Positions 13,397 through 22,272 of a stretch of 50,736 nucleotides of DNA are shown here, piece after piece; position 1 is the stretch's first letter, and each line of letters starts with the position of its first letter. A program made the translations under genes and the position numbers. Origin of the DNA: CAZCVI01 sp964502145 (GTDB taxonomy: Bacteria; Acidobacteriota; Aminicenantia; UBA2199); assembly GCA_964502145.1 (NCBI GenBank), contig CAZCVI010000050.1:1-50736 (forward strand), written 5' to 3'. The notes below the pieces were generated by a model. It did no database searches, had not been told where the DNA came from, and worked only from the letters and a program-made list of their open reading frames with translations.

Positions 13397-16297
13397 ATGA
13401 GCCAAACCACCCCGCTACTTGATACTCGCAAGTTCCAGGATATTATGGTCGATGCCAAGTCACGGATCACCCAATCCTGTCCCCAATGGAACGATTTTGA
13501 CAGCCAGGATCCCGGTATCACCCTTGTCAACCTTATGGCCAAGACAATGGAGATGCTCATTCACCAGCTTAATCGTGTCCCTGATAAGAATTATATTGAA
13601 TTTATGGAGTTAACCGGCATTGCCCTCAAGCCCCCCCAACCCGCCACGACCTGGCTTGTATTTTATCCTGCCGAGGGCGCCAACACCGATACCCTGCCCG
13701 TTATTCCTATCTATACCCGCGTCTCTGGCACCGATGCCAATAATAATATCATTAGCTTTGAAACCACCGAGAGCCTCAATCTTAACACCTCTAAACTGCT
13801 CTATATATTTACCCAGGCCAATCATCGCTACACCGATGGCACCGCTTATCTGCTCCCGCCACCCGACACAACTCCCATACCCCTTCCCCTCTTTACCGGA
13901 ACAACCGAACTCCCCACCTTCCTCTACCTCGGCGACCCCGAAATAGGGCAGGTAAACACCGATTTTGTCCTTAAAATCTCCATCAAATTGGAAACTGAAC
14001 TCGGCGGCGAACCCTTTACGCTCCAGTGGAGTTGTTGGGATGGCAAGCAGTGGTGCTTGGTCTGGCCCGATTCCGATCAGACCCACGGCCTCACCAAAAG
14101 CGGCGATATCTGTTTTTCCAACTTCCCGAAATTGGCTCCTTGCACCGTTAATCAAGAAACCAATTACTGGCTCCGCGGTCAATTACTGCAATACCAGAAC
14201 CGCGAACTCCCCATTATCCTGGAAATAAAAAAAACCCTCGAACTAAAGAAGAAAATGGGTTTGGTCCCCCAGTTCGGCTTTTTTTGCAGTGCTGAAATTC
14301 CCTATATGCCCATTCTTTTTGTCGGTTTGATCCAACCCTTTGGTAGTGAGGGCAAAGAAAACGATACCATGTATATTGGCAGCGATATTTTAGGCCGTAA
14401 AGGAGCGTCTGTTACCATAGATACCCGGCCCGCGGACTCCTTCCATCCCACCCTGAACGATGAACTCAAGAAGCTAAAAATCTACTGGGAGTACTATTCC
14501 CAGAGCGGTGAGTGGAATCTGCTGGGCATATCCTCGCCCGATGGCACCTTGTCCAGCCGCTGTGGCTTTATTGACTTTACCGAGGCCTTCACAGAAAAAG
14601 GTCTCATTTCTTTTTATGTTCCCACCGATATCGCCCCCCTTGATATCAGTGGCCAGTTCACGTATTGGCTCCGTTTTGCCATTCGCGAGAGCAATTACGG
14701 CATTAAAAAGAAAAAGAACCCACCCGTGTTAAAACAGTTCTTGCTGAGGTACACTGAAAAACCTGACTTTTTTGCCAATTATTTGGCTTACGTTGATTTC
14801 CAATTTTTCTCTCTGGACAGTTATATCCGTGACCATAAAAATTTTAAGCCTTTTGATGCCACCGAGGAACCCGAGTTCTACCTCTGTTTCGATAAAAAAT
14901 TGTCCAACCGCCAGCACACCTTGTATTTTCAGTTCCAAACCGGGGGCAGTGAAAATGGCCTGCTCTTATGGGAGTATTACTCTACCCAGAAAAACTGGCA
15001 ATCCTTCCATCCCAAATTTGATGGTACCGATGATTTTACCCAGAGTGGCATTGTAAAATTTGTCGCGCCCGATGATTGGCTTGCCAGTCAGAAGTTCGGC
15101 CAATCCGGTTATTGGTTACGTGTCTGTTGGGAAAGTAAAGACTCCAAAACCCCCCAAAAACTGCCCGTTCTCACCGCCATTTACCTTAATACCGTCTATG
15201 CCACACAGGAAGTCTCTTATTTTAACGAGGTACTTGGTTCCAGTAATAATTTACCTTCACAGCAGTTCTATTTCCACCAAGCTCCGATTCTCCCCGATCC
15301 CTGCATCATGGTCCGGGAATTTTCGCCCGCCAACGTAAAAGAAGCCATGGATTTTAAAGAGAACGTCTCTGAAAGAATCGTCGAAGTCTCCGACCCCCAA
15401 ACAGGTGAGATCACCGAACTCTGGGTCATATGGGAGAGGCAGGATAGTTTTTATGCGTCCACTCCCATGAGTCGCCATTATCTTCTTGACATCACCAAGG
15501 GGATCATCACTTTTGGCGATGGCATAATGGGGAAAATTCCTCCCCAGGATGATGGGAATATAAAATGTCTTGTCTATAAAACCGGGGGTGGCATGGACGG
15601 CAATATTAAACCCAACACCCTCATTACCCTTGAAGCCGCCATTCCTTTTATTGATCATGTCACCAACCCCTTTCCCGCTGCTGGTGGCACCGACCCCGAG
15701 ACATTGGAGGAAGCCAAAATCCGTGCCCCCCGCACCTTCAAGCATCGTTACCGTGCCGTCACTGCCGAGGATTTCGAAACCCTCGCCCTTGAAGCAGGCA
15801 GTGAAGTGCAGCATGCCTCATGCCGGGGTTTTGCGGATGGCGTTATCAAGATGCTCATCATTCCCGCTGAAAAAGAGGCTGACCACGGCAAACTCCTACC
15901 TTCTGCACCCCTTTGTAGACTCGTCGAAGATTACCTCCAGCAACATGCCCTGCTCACGCTTAAAATTGCCGTTACTGGCCCCAGCTATCACGACATCCCC
16001 GTTAAAATTGAATTGACTACCAAAGAGGGTTTGGTTGACCCCGATAACAAGGTCTATGATCAGGTGAATGCCAGTCTCAGCGGTTTCGTGCATCCCTTGA
16101 CCGGCGGACCCGATGGGAAAGGCTATCCTATCGGACGCACCTTGCACCTCTCCGAACTGTATTATCTCATCAAAAAAGTTCCCGGCATTGATCATATCGA
16201 ATCTGTGACTCTGGACAACAAACCCGGCGAGAAAAATTTTAGACTCGAAGAAGAGGAGTTCCCTTACCTCTTCCCGATTCAGATCATTGCCATATGA
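13397..16297 (+). CDS. Baseplate J-like wedge protein 1
   Basis: A 966-residue baseplate wedge protein of the gpJ/gp6 (Afp11) family, which forms the ring that opens when the particle fires. The N-terminal block (CPQWNDFDSQDPGITLVNLM, then RVPDKNYIEFMEL) and the C-terminal part (GGTDPETLEEAKIRAPRTF, YRAVTAEDFETLA, then GGPDGKGYPIGRTLHLSELY) are the family signatures. Between them lie three repeats of a W-x-Y/G-rich beta module ending in SG-x-I-x-F and YWLR, starting near residues 208, 361 and 521. These modules enlarge the protein and probably decorate the baseplate. It is paralogous to the next gene, which has two such modules. Confidence 0.93.
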   Translation: MSQTTPLLDTRKFQDIMVDAKSRITQSCPQWNDFDSQDPGITLVNLMAKTMEMLIHQLNRVPDKNYIEFMELTGIALKPPQPATTWLVFYPAEGANTDTLPVIPIYTRVSGTDANNNIISFETTESLNLNTSKLLYIFTQANHRYTDGTAYLLPPPDTTPIPLPLFTGTTELPTFLYLGDPEIGQVNTDFVLKISIKLETELGGEPFTLQWSCWDGKQWCLVWPDSDQTHGLTKSGDICFSNFPKLAPCTVNQETNYWLRGQLLQYQNRELPIILEIKKTLELKKKMGLVPQFGFFCSAEIPYMPILFVGLIQPFGSEGKENDTMYIGSDILGRKGASVTIDTRPADSFHPTLNDELKKLKIYWEYYSQSGEWNLLGISSPDGTLSSRCGFIDFTEAFTEKGLISFYVPTDIAPLDISGQFTYWLRFAIRESNYGIKKKKNPPVLKQFLLRYTEKPDFFANYLAYVDFQFFSLDSYIRDHKNFKPFDATEEPEFYLCFDKKLSNRQHTLYFQFQTGGSENGLLLWEYYSTQKNWQSFHPKFDGTDDFTQSGIVKFVAPDDWLASQKFGQSGYWLRVCWESKDSKTPQKLPVLTAIYLNTVYATQEVSYFNEVLGSSNNLPSQQFYFHQAPILPDPCIMVREFSPANVKEAMDFKENVSERIVEVSDPQTGEITELWVIWERQDSFYASTPMSRHYLLDITKGIITFGDGIMGKIPPQDDGNIKCLVYKTGGGMDGNIKPNTLITLEAAIPFIDHVTNPFPAAGGTDPETLEEAKIRAPRTFKHRYRAVTAEDFETLALEAGSEVQHASCRGFADGVIKMLIIPAEKEADHGKLLPSAPLCRLVEDYLQQHALLTLKIAVTGPSYHDIPVKIELTTKEGLVDPDNKVYDQVNASLSGFVHPLTGGPDGKGYPIGRTLHLSELYYLIKKVPGIDHIESVTLDNKPGEKNFRLEEEEFPYLFPIQIIAI

Positions 16298-16328
16298 GGC
16301 CGATCATGACCGTATATTATCTATATCT

Positions 16329-16505
16329 CTGGATTCGCCGCCAGTTCTTTGAGAGTATCGTAACAACAAGTGGGAATTATGGGAAGTATGGGAAGTATGG
16401 GAATTATGGGATAAATAGAAATATTCCCATTCCTCCCATAATTCTCATACTTCCCATAATTCCCATAATTCCCATACTTCCCATTAACTTGGCGGTGGAT
16501 TTAGG
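16329..16505 (+). mobile_element. MITE-like hairpin element with terminal inverted repeats
   Basis: Left end GGATTCGCCGCCAGTTC (16331-16347) is an imperfect inverted copy of the right end AACTTGGCGGTGGATTTAGG (16486-16505). The core is a hairpin of 9-nt units: GGGAATTAT-type units (about 16372-16417) face their complement, ATTCCCATA-type units (about 16423-16484). It fills the gap between the two baseplate-J genes and produces a spurious 88-codon ORF. The left subterminal GAGAGTATCGTAA is shared, inverted, with the element at 46500-46626. A perfect 14-nt palindrome ACTATATATATAGT lies just outside at 16518-16531. Confidence 0.8.
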
Positions 16506-16562
16506 ATATCATATATACTATATATATAGTCTGTATTATCCTCTGGAAGCAGGAAAATAACC

Positions 16563-18974
16563 ATGGGACTGCCCACCATTAACTTGGACGACCGCACCTG
16601 GGACCAACTTGTCCAGAGTGCCAAGGCCAAAATTCCCGGCTTATGTCCCCAATGGACCGATTTTAACCCCTCCGATCCCGGTATTACCCTGGTGGAACAA
16701 ATGGCCTGGATGGCCGAGATGCTCCTTTATCGCCTCAATATCGTACCCGAGAAAAATTATTTCAAGTTCCTCGAATTAATCGGTATCACTCCCACCCCCC
16801 CCGCTGCAGCCAGTACCCCCGTGACCTTTAGCGAACAAAATCCCAAAGAGGACAGCCCCTTGCCCATTATCCCCGAAAACACCATCCTGTGCGGTAGCGA
16901 TGAAACTGGTCAGGATATCCAATTTATTACCACCGAACCCCTCAGTATGGTCCGTACCAAACTCGAAGGGTTATTCATTCAATCCCAGGAGTTTTATAGC
17001 GACTGCTTCCCTAACCTGGGCGGCGATTTTGCCTGCGACTTGATCAATGCTGTCAAGAAAAAACCGGTTCCCCATGTTTTTTTTATGGGTGACCCCCAAT
17101 TGGCTAACCTCGGTGGTGATGTCGCCCTCACTCTGCTCGTAGACATTGAGAAATGTTCCAAATATCCCTTGCCCCTCATTTGGAGTGGTTGGAATGGCAG
17201 CCAATGGACCCCCATTCCAACCGCCAATATCGAGGATCACACCCACGGGTTAACGTGCAGCGGTCGTATTCTCTTCAAAAATTTTCCTGCCCTCTCCCCC
17301 TGTCAGGTGTACGGTTATAATTCCTATTGGCTCAGAGTCGACCTCGGCACAACCACCCCTGATCAATTGCCTCTGCTCCGCGCCATTAAAATGATCATCG
17401 AAATCCCTATGATGATCTGGGCCGTGTCTGAAACTACTCCCGATTCCAGCGAGTCTGGCAATTCTTTTCAATGGCTCCTCAGCTACAATGAATTTGAATT
17501 TAATCTCATCAAGGACAAGGAACCCTTCCAACCCTTTGTTCCCGTTAGCCTTGACCAGCCCCAGTGTTACCTGAAATTCTCCCTCCCCCTCGTTGGCAAG
17601 ACCCCCTTTCCCCATCCCATGAACGCCATTTATTTCCAGCTTGAAGACTCTCCCACCAGCCAAGAAGTCCAGATCATCTGGGAGTATCACAACCCGCACG
17701 GCTGGAAACCCTTGGAACCTCTGGCCGATTCAACCCGCCACTTTACCCGGAGCGGGCGACTCCTATTTGCCCAACCCAATGATTGGACCGTGAGCAAGAG
17801 TTTTGGTGAGTGGGGGTTCTGGTTACGCGTGCGCTGGGAAAAATACGATCATAAGCACCCCCCCAAGTTGTTTGATATTCGCGTGAACACCGTGGCTGCT
17901 ATCCATGCTTGTTGTCACCCCGATGAGATACTCGGTTCCAGCAATGGGTCTATCTTTCAATGGTTCCGCTTTAAACATTTCCCCTTTGTCAAAAATTCCT
18001 TCCCCCCCCGCATCCTTATACAAGAAGAAGCACCCGATCCCGCTACCGGAGCAGTGAAATTCCAATGGGTAGAGTGGCAGGAGCAGGAGAATTTTTATTA
18101 TTCTAACCGTGACAGCCGTCATTATATCTTGGATCACACCAATGGCAAAATAACCTTTGGCGATGGGATCAAGGGTAAAATTCCCCCCAAGGGCACCAAT
18201 AACATCAAATGCCAGCACTATTATACCGGCGGTGGCCAACGTGGCAATATTGATCGTTTTGCTCTCACCCACCTCGCTAACCCGGCCAGCATGGCACAAC
18301 CCCTCTCTCTTGCCAATTATTATCACGCCACCGGTGGGTTGGATAGCGAGACTTTGGAAGATGCCAAGTTACGTGCTGCAAACGTATTAAAAAGCTGCCA
18401 TCGGGCAGTCACCGCCACTGATATTGAAACACTCGCCTTGAACTCTTCCTCCCGCGTCTATCGCGCCACCTGCCGCGCCGATCAAGAAACCGGTTTGATC
18501 AATGTGATCATTCTACCCAAACCCCAAGGAGACCCCCAGCAAAAGCCCGTGGCTTCCGACGAACTCTGCCAGACTGTGCAAAATCATTTGGACCGGCAGC
18601 GTTTGATCACCAGCCGCATCGCCATCTCCTCTCCCTCCTATAAAGAATTTTCCATCAACGCCACGATTCGCTTAAAAGAGCGGACGAAACACAATACCGC
18701 TGCTCTTCGAGAAACCATCTGTGACAATCTCAATCGTTTTTTCAGTCCTTATCTGGGTGGGGCAGATCGCAATGGGTATCCCATGGGCCGACCCGTTTAT
18801 ATTTCCGAGATTTACTATATTATTGAAGACGTCGACGGTATCGATTATGTCGAGAATTTAGCCTTGTCAGATTCCTCCAGTCCCAATGGTCTCTTTTTAG
18901 AAACTATCGAACCCAAAGAGACCGAGTTTGCCTTTCTCGGTTCACCTATCAAGCTTGTTTTTCTAGGAGGTTAG
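16563..18974 (+). CDS. Baseplate J-like wedge protein 2
   Basis: An 803-residue second baseplate-J protein. Its N-terminus (CPQWTDFNPSDPGITLVEQM, VPEKNYFKFLELIGITP) and C-terminus (GGLDSETLEDAKLRAANVL, HRAVTATDIETLAL, GGADRNGYPMGRPVYISEIY) match the first J gene. It holds two of the W-rich SG/YWLR modules (near residues 205 and 370) instead of three. It takes the place of Afp12 in the canonical order. T4 and Afp wedges also use two different large proteins, so this pair probably forms a heteromeric wedge. It is followed 3 bp later by the tail protein I gene. Confidence 0.92.
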   Translation: MGLPTINLDDRTWDQLVQSAKAKIPGLCPQWTDFNPSDPGITLVEQMAWMAEMLLYRLNIVPEKNYFKFLELIGITPTPPAAASTPVTFSEQNPKEDSPLPIIPENTILCGSDETGQDIQFITTEPLSMVRTKLEGLFIQSQEFYSDCFPNLGGDFACDLINAVKKKPVPHVFFMGDPQLANLGGDVALTLLVDIEKCSKYPLPLIWSGWNGSQWTPIPTANIEDHTHGLTCSGRILFKNFPALSPCQVYGYNSYWLRVDLGTTTPDQLPLLRAIKMIIEIPMMIWAVSETTPDSSESGNSFQWLLSYNEFEFNLIKDKEPFQPFVPVSLDQPQCYLKFSLPLVGKTPFPHPMNAIYFQLEDSPTSQEVQIIWEYHNPHGWKPLEPLADSTRHFTRSGRLLFAQPNDWTVSKSFGEWGFWLRVRWEKYDHKHPPKLFDIRVNTVAAIHACCHPDEILGSSNGSIFQWFRFKHFPFVKNSFPPRILIQEEAPDPATGAVKFQWVEWQEQENFYYSNRDSRHYILDHTNGKITFGDGIKGKIPPKGTNNIKCQHYYTGGGQRGNIDRFALTHLANPASMAQPLSLANYYHATGGLDSETLEDAKLRAANVLKSCHRAVTATDIETLALNSSSRVYRATCRADQETGLINVIILPKPQGDPQQKPVASDELCQTVQNHLDRQRLITSRIAISSPSYKEFSINATIRLKERTKHNTAALRETICDNLNRFFSPYLGGADRNGYPMGRPVYISEIYYIIEDVDGIDYVENLALSDSSSPNGLFLETIEPKETEFAFLGSPIKLVFLGG

Positions 18975-18977
18975 ACC

Positions 18978-19868
18978 ATGTCCCATGATGCCACCTCTAT
19001 TCAGACCTTTATTAGTAGTCTGCCCGCTATTTATCATGATGAGGCAGAAAAGCCCGGCACTCCCTTGCGGGCCATATTGGAACTGATGTGCTATAATTTT
19101 AACCGTATTGAGAAAAGGATCGATTTTATTGAGCGCTATTTTGATACTTACACCGCTCCCAGCGATTCCCACCAGGATTTTCTGACTTGGCTCGGTTCCT
19201 GGGTTGATTTTGAACCCGATTTGCACTGGAGCCAACAGAAAAAACGCTTTGCCGTGCGCCAAGCTGCCGATCTCTATAAATATCGTGGCACTATCACCGG
19301 CTTGAATTATATGATCACCCTCTTTTTTGGCATTGAAGTCGAGATTCGCGAGTGGAACCCGACTCAACCCGACCAATGGATTTGGCCCGATGGCATGACT
19401 ATTGGCATCACCGATACCATTGGCGAAGATACCCATCTCTTTGAAAAATTCGATGAAAAAAACTGCTTTATCGTTATCTGGTGGCCCCGCCCCGAAGAAA
19501 TTAATCCCTATTATCACATGGACCCGCCCAGCACTGCCAATCAACAGCTCCACTCTGCTTTGACCCCTGACCAAGTTCTCAAGATTACCCGGCAATTAAT
19601 TTTGCTCATCAGCCAGAATGTCCACTATATCAAACCCACCCTCGACATTAACAGCGACAGCCAGACCATTAACCGCATTATTGCCCAGGTTGGCGGACAG
19701 TTACAAGCCGAGGAAATAATCTCTATTTACCGGGATGTTGTCGATAAGATCAAAAATGTCCGTAACCTGATTGAAAAAGAGAAACCCGTTCATACCCGCT
19801 GTTATTTTCACATCTCCGCTGTCGACCACCCTGTAGACAGTACACCCCAGGCAGGAGAACGCCCATGA
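18978..19868 (+). CDS. Tail protein I-like baseplate protein
   Basis: A 296-residue protein of the phage tail protein I family, a baseplate wedge component that in phages connects to the tail fibres. Visible features are FISSLPAIYHD near the start, the LPAIY-to-LRAILELMCYNFNRIEKRID helix, YFDTYTAPSDSHQDFLTWLGSW, and the RQAADLYKYRGTITGLNYMI segment typical of this family. The C-terminal part (about 200-285) is helical and not recognised. It overlaps the next gene by 4 bp. No tail-fibre gene follows, unlike in phages. Confidence 0.88.
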   Translation: MSHDATSIQTFISSLPAIYHDEAEKPGTPLRAILELMCYNFNRIEKRIDFIERYFDTYTAPSDSHQDFLTWLGSWVDFEPDLHWSQQKKRFAVRQAADLYKYRGTITGLNYMITLFFGIEVEIREWNPTQPDQWIWPDGMTIGITDTIGEDTHLFEKFDEKNCFIVIWWPRPEEINPYYHMDPPSTANQQLHSALTPDQVLKITRQLILLISQNVHYIKPTLDINSDSQTINRIIAQVGGQLQAEEIISIYRDVVDKIKNVRNLIEKEKPVHTRCYFHISAVDHPVDSTPQAGERP

Positions 19869-20455
19869 TCGACGAACTATTAGAAATTATCAAAGAGGAA
19901 GTTGATACCTTCCTCAAATTAAAAATCAATGATCGCCAGGATCGTTATATTCATCTTTCCCCTGTTGTGGATCTCGAGGGCAAGCCCCCAGTCAATGAGA
20001 ATTCCGTGTGCATGAGTCTCATCAAAATTGAGGAGGATCGCAACAACATGTCCAATGGCGGGCAAACCGAGAGGGTCGGCAATGAATTTCACTCGTATAA
20101 TCCGCCCATCAAGTTGAACCTTGTCATTCTTTTTTCCGCCGCGTATCTGGATGGTCAGGAGAAGAATTACCTTGAGGGTGTCAAGCGGTTATCCCTGGTT
20201 GTCTCTTTCTTTCAATCCAAGAATGTCTTTACCTCCCAGAACACCCCCCGTCTTGATCCCGCTTATGGCGCCATTAAAGCCGATTTTTACTCCCTTTCCA
20301 TGGAAGAGCAGAATCAATTATGGGGTATGCTTGGTGGTTCGTATCGGCCTTCTGTTTTATACCGGTTGCGGGCACTCCTGATCCAGGAAAAATTCATCAC
20401 CCGCGTGACCCCGTCCGTCACGTCCTCCCAGTCCCAAGTCGGAGCCAAAGAATGA
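19865..20455 (+). CDS. DUF4255 tail terminator (Afp16-like)
   Basis: A 196-residue protein of the DUF4255 / Pvc16 N-terminal family. In Afp and PVC this protein caps the end of tube and sheath and stabilises the particle. Family features are the N-terminal helix (MIDELLEIIKEEVDTFLKLK), VCMSLIKIEEDRN, PIKLNLVILFSAAY and the LSLVVSFFQSKNVFTSQNTP stretch. It overlaps both neighbours by 4 bp (ATGA junctions), so this set is tightly coupled with the baseplate genes. Confidence 0.93.
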   Translation: MIDELLEIIKEEVDTFLKLKINDRQDRYIHLSPVVDLEGKPPVNENSVCMSLIKIEEDRNNMSNGGQTERVGNEFHSYNPPIKLNLVILFSAAYLDGQEKNYLEGVKRLSLVVSFFQSKNVFTSQNTPRLDPAYGAIKADFYSLSMEEQNQLWGMLGGSYRPSVLYRLRALLIQEKFITRVTPSVTSSQSQVGAKE

Positions 20456-21471
20456 CTTACATACCTTATCTTACCCTGACCCTGTTCCATCGCTATTTCG
20501 CCACCCGTATCGCCCCCGCCATCCGTTTTATTCCTACCCAGGATTGCCAGAATCTGATGACGCTCTACTCCCAACTCTTTCGTAGCACCCCTAACAGCAT
20601 TGTTTTTCTCGCTGAAACGCCATTTGCCAATTCCTTTTTTGATATTGCCGTGTATGCCGATGATCCTTTATTTACCACCTATTCCAATCTTGATAATGAT
20701 TATGCACGTCGGCAGATTTATTATATCAGTAATCTTAATCCCGCCCCCGCCGATAGCCTCCAGCCACTCACCATGCAACAGCAAAACAGTGCCAATATGA
20801 CCTCCTTTGCAGCCATCCCCATCCAATTGCAGCCCAAGCAGTTTGACTGCCAGGTGCTTGCCGCGCAAAATGATGTGCTCACCCTCAAAGACAAAACCAA
20901 TACCCCTATCAAGCAGTGGCGAATACAGGACACCCAGGGCACCAGCCAATTATCCGTTGATGTTCGCCACCAAACCGGCGGGCTCTTAGTGCTTGAAAAA
21001 AACGGCACTCCTACCGCGTATTATTACGCCGATGACCAATTGTGCCGTGAAAAACCAGTGTTCATTGCCGGTATCCAACTTCCCCCCAGTAATGACAGTA
21101 CTGCCACACCCTCCCAGTTTGCTATTACCATTGCCAGTCGCCCCGTGTTCTGGTATTATCATGTCTGTAACAAATTTAATAAACGCAACCCCCAGGACCT
21201 CCTCATTCTTATTAACAACCCGCAATTGCTTGAATCCGTGCCCAATCTCACCTTTACCCCGCTATCCCCAGCCTATCCTGACCCAAAGGACAGCCGCCTT
21301 TTTGCCGCAGCAGTGCCTATCCCCCTGTCGGAAAAGTCCTATGAAGCCATCGAGTTAACCGATACCAAAGCCGATGGAGCAGTGCTGATTCCCCATTTAC
21401 CCAACCCCGCCCTCTCTTCCCTGCACCTCAAAGAGGGCCGCTGGTTAGCCGAGATTTTTGTCTATGTATAA
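20452..21471 (+). CDS. Unknown CIS-operon protein
   Basis: A 339-residue protein that I do not recognise. The start is placed at the ATG overlapping the DUF4255 stop (ATGA); an in-frame start 132 bp upstream would lie wholly inside that gene and is not believable. No signal peptide or membrane helix is seen. The first ~100 residues are alpha/beta-like (TYIPYLTLTLFHRYF, NSIVFLAETPF); the rest alternates short strands with Pro-rich turns and ends in LKEGRWLAEIFVYV. The translational coupling implies a structural or assembly role in the particle. Confidence 0.85.
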   Translation: MTYIPYLTLTLFHRYFATRIAPAIRFIPTQDCQNLMTLYSQLFRSTPNSIVFLAETPFANSFFDIAVYADDPLFTTYSNLDNDYARRQIYYISNLNPAPADSLQPLTMQQQNSANMTSFAAIPIQLQPKQFDCQVLAAQNDVLTLKDKTNTPIKQWRIQDTQGTSQLSVDVRHQTGGLLVLEKNGTPTAYYYADDQLCREKPVFIAGIQLPPSNDSTATPSQFAITIASRPVFWYYHVCNKFNKRNPQDLLILINNPQLLESVPNLTFTPLSPAYPDPKDSRLFAAAVPIPLSEKSYEAIELTDTKADGAVLIPHLPNPALSSLHLKEGRWLAEIFVYV

Positions 21472-21551
21472 GGTATAACATATGAATAAAAATAACCTCA
21501 ATACACCGTCATATTTTTGCAATCACGTGGACCCAAAGCATCCATTTTTTC

Positions 21552-21626
21552 GTCCATATCGTCCATATTGTCCATATCGTCCATTTCGTCCACAACGATT
21601 TCAAAAAAATGGCAGTCGATTTAGGA
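21552..21626 (+). repeat. GTCCA 9-nt repeat with element right end
   Basis: GTCCA occurs at 21552, 21561, 21570, 21579 and 21588, every 9 nt. It is followed by GGCAGTCGATTTAGG (21611-21625), a diverged form of the element right end GGCGGTGGATTTAGG. The left arm and left end are missing or too diverged to see. It occupies the gap before the DUF4157 gene. Confidence 0.75.
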
Positions 21627-21645
21627 TAACAAAAAGGAGATAACC

Positions 21646-22242
21646 ATGAAGCTTACAACCAATGCTGAAAATATCGAGCAGCCCCATTCTGCCGCTGCCG
21701 GTTTTGCTACTCAACGCAAGAATAATCCCGGCACCATCCCCGCTGGTTCTGCTGGTATTACCCAACAACGTCGCCCCTTTGGAACCGGGGATTTTGTATC
21801 CCCCCCCATCCAAAAAGCCGACCCCGACGACAAAGACTTGTTACAGGGGAAATTTCCCCTGCAAAAACAACCCGAGGAAGAGAAGGATTTGATGCAGGGA
21901 AAATTTCCCGAAGATCATTCCCGTATTCCTGCCAGTGTGCAAACCAAGATGGAAGGTGCTCTGGGTACCAGTTTATCCAGTGTTAACGTTCATCCCGATT
22001 CCTCCAAGGCCACCGAGGTCGGGGCTCTTGCCTATACCCAGGGCACTGATATCCACATTGCCCCCGGCCATTATCAACCCTCCACTGCCAGTGGCAAACA
22101 ACTCTTGGGCCATGAATTAACCCATGTCGCCCAACAAATGGAAGGACGCGTGCAACCCACCGGTTCCGTGGGCGGGTTACCCCTCAACGACAACCCCGCT
22201 CTTGAACGCGAAGCCGATTCCCTCGGCGCCAAAGCCGTATAA
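21646..22242 (+). CDS. DUF4157 (eCIS core) putative metallopeptidase
   Basis: A 198-residue protein whose residues ~95-198 form a DUF4157 domain: SLSSVNVHPDSSKATEVGAL, AYTQGTDIHIAPGHY, then LLGHELTHVAQQ with a zinc-type HELTH motif, and NPALEREADSLG giving a possible third ligand Glu. In front are two copies of a short repeat (DLLQGKFPL, DLMQGKFPE, about 65-87) after a disordered leader. DUF4157 is a hallmark of eCIS loci and is often the N-terminal part of toxins. Here the protein ends just after the domain, with no toxin fused. It may process or load cargo. A GGAGATAACC ribosome site precedes the ATG. Confidence 0.93.
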   Translation: MKLTTNAENIEQPHSAAAGFATQRKNNPGTIPAGSAGITQQRRPFGTGDFVSPPIQKADPDDKDLLQGKFPLQKQPEEEKDLMQGKFPEDHSRIPASVQTKMEGALGTSLSSVNVHPDSSKATEVGALAYTQGTDIHIAPGHYQPSTASGKQLLGHELTHVAQQMEGRVQPTGSVGGLPLNDNPALEREADSLGAKAV

Positions 22243-22272
22243 ATCTGCTAAATCAGCTAAATCAGCCTAATC

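Noticed and set aside
16294..16560. 88-codon + strand ORF with GKYGKYG and PIIPIIPI runs
   Set aside because: It is a translation of the palindromic 9-nt repeat element and overlaps the baseplate-J stop; no protein features.
20320..20451. Upstream start for the unknown gene after DUF4255
   Set aside because: The extension lies entirely inside the DUF4255 gene; the ATGA overlap at 20452 is the typical junction in this operon.
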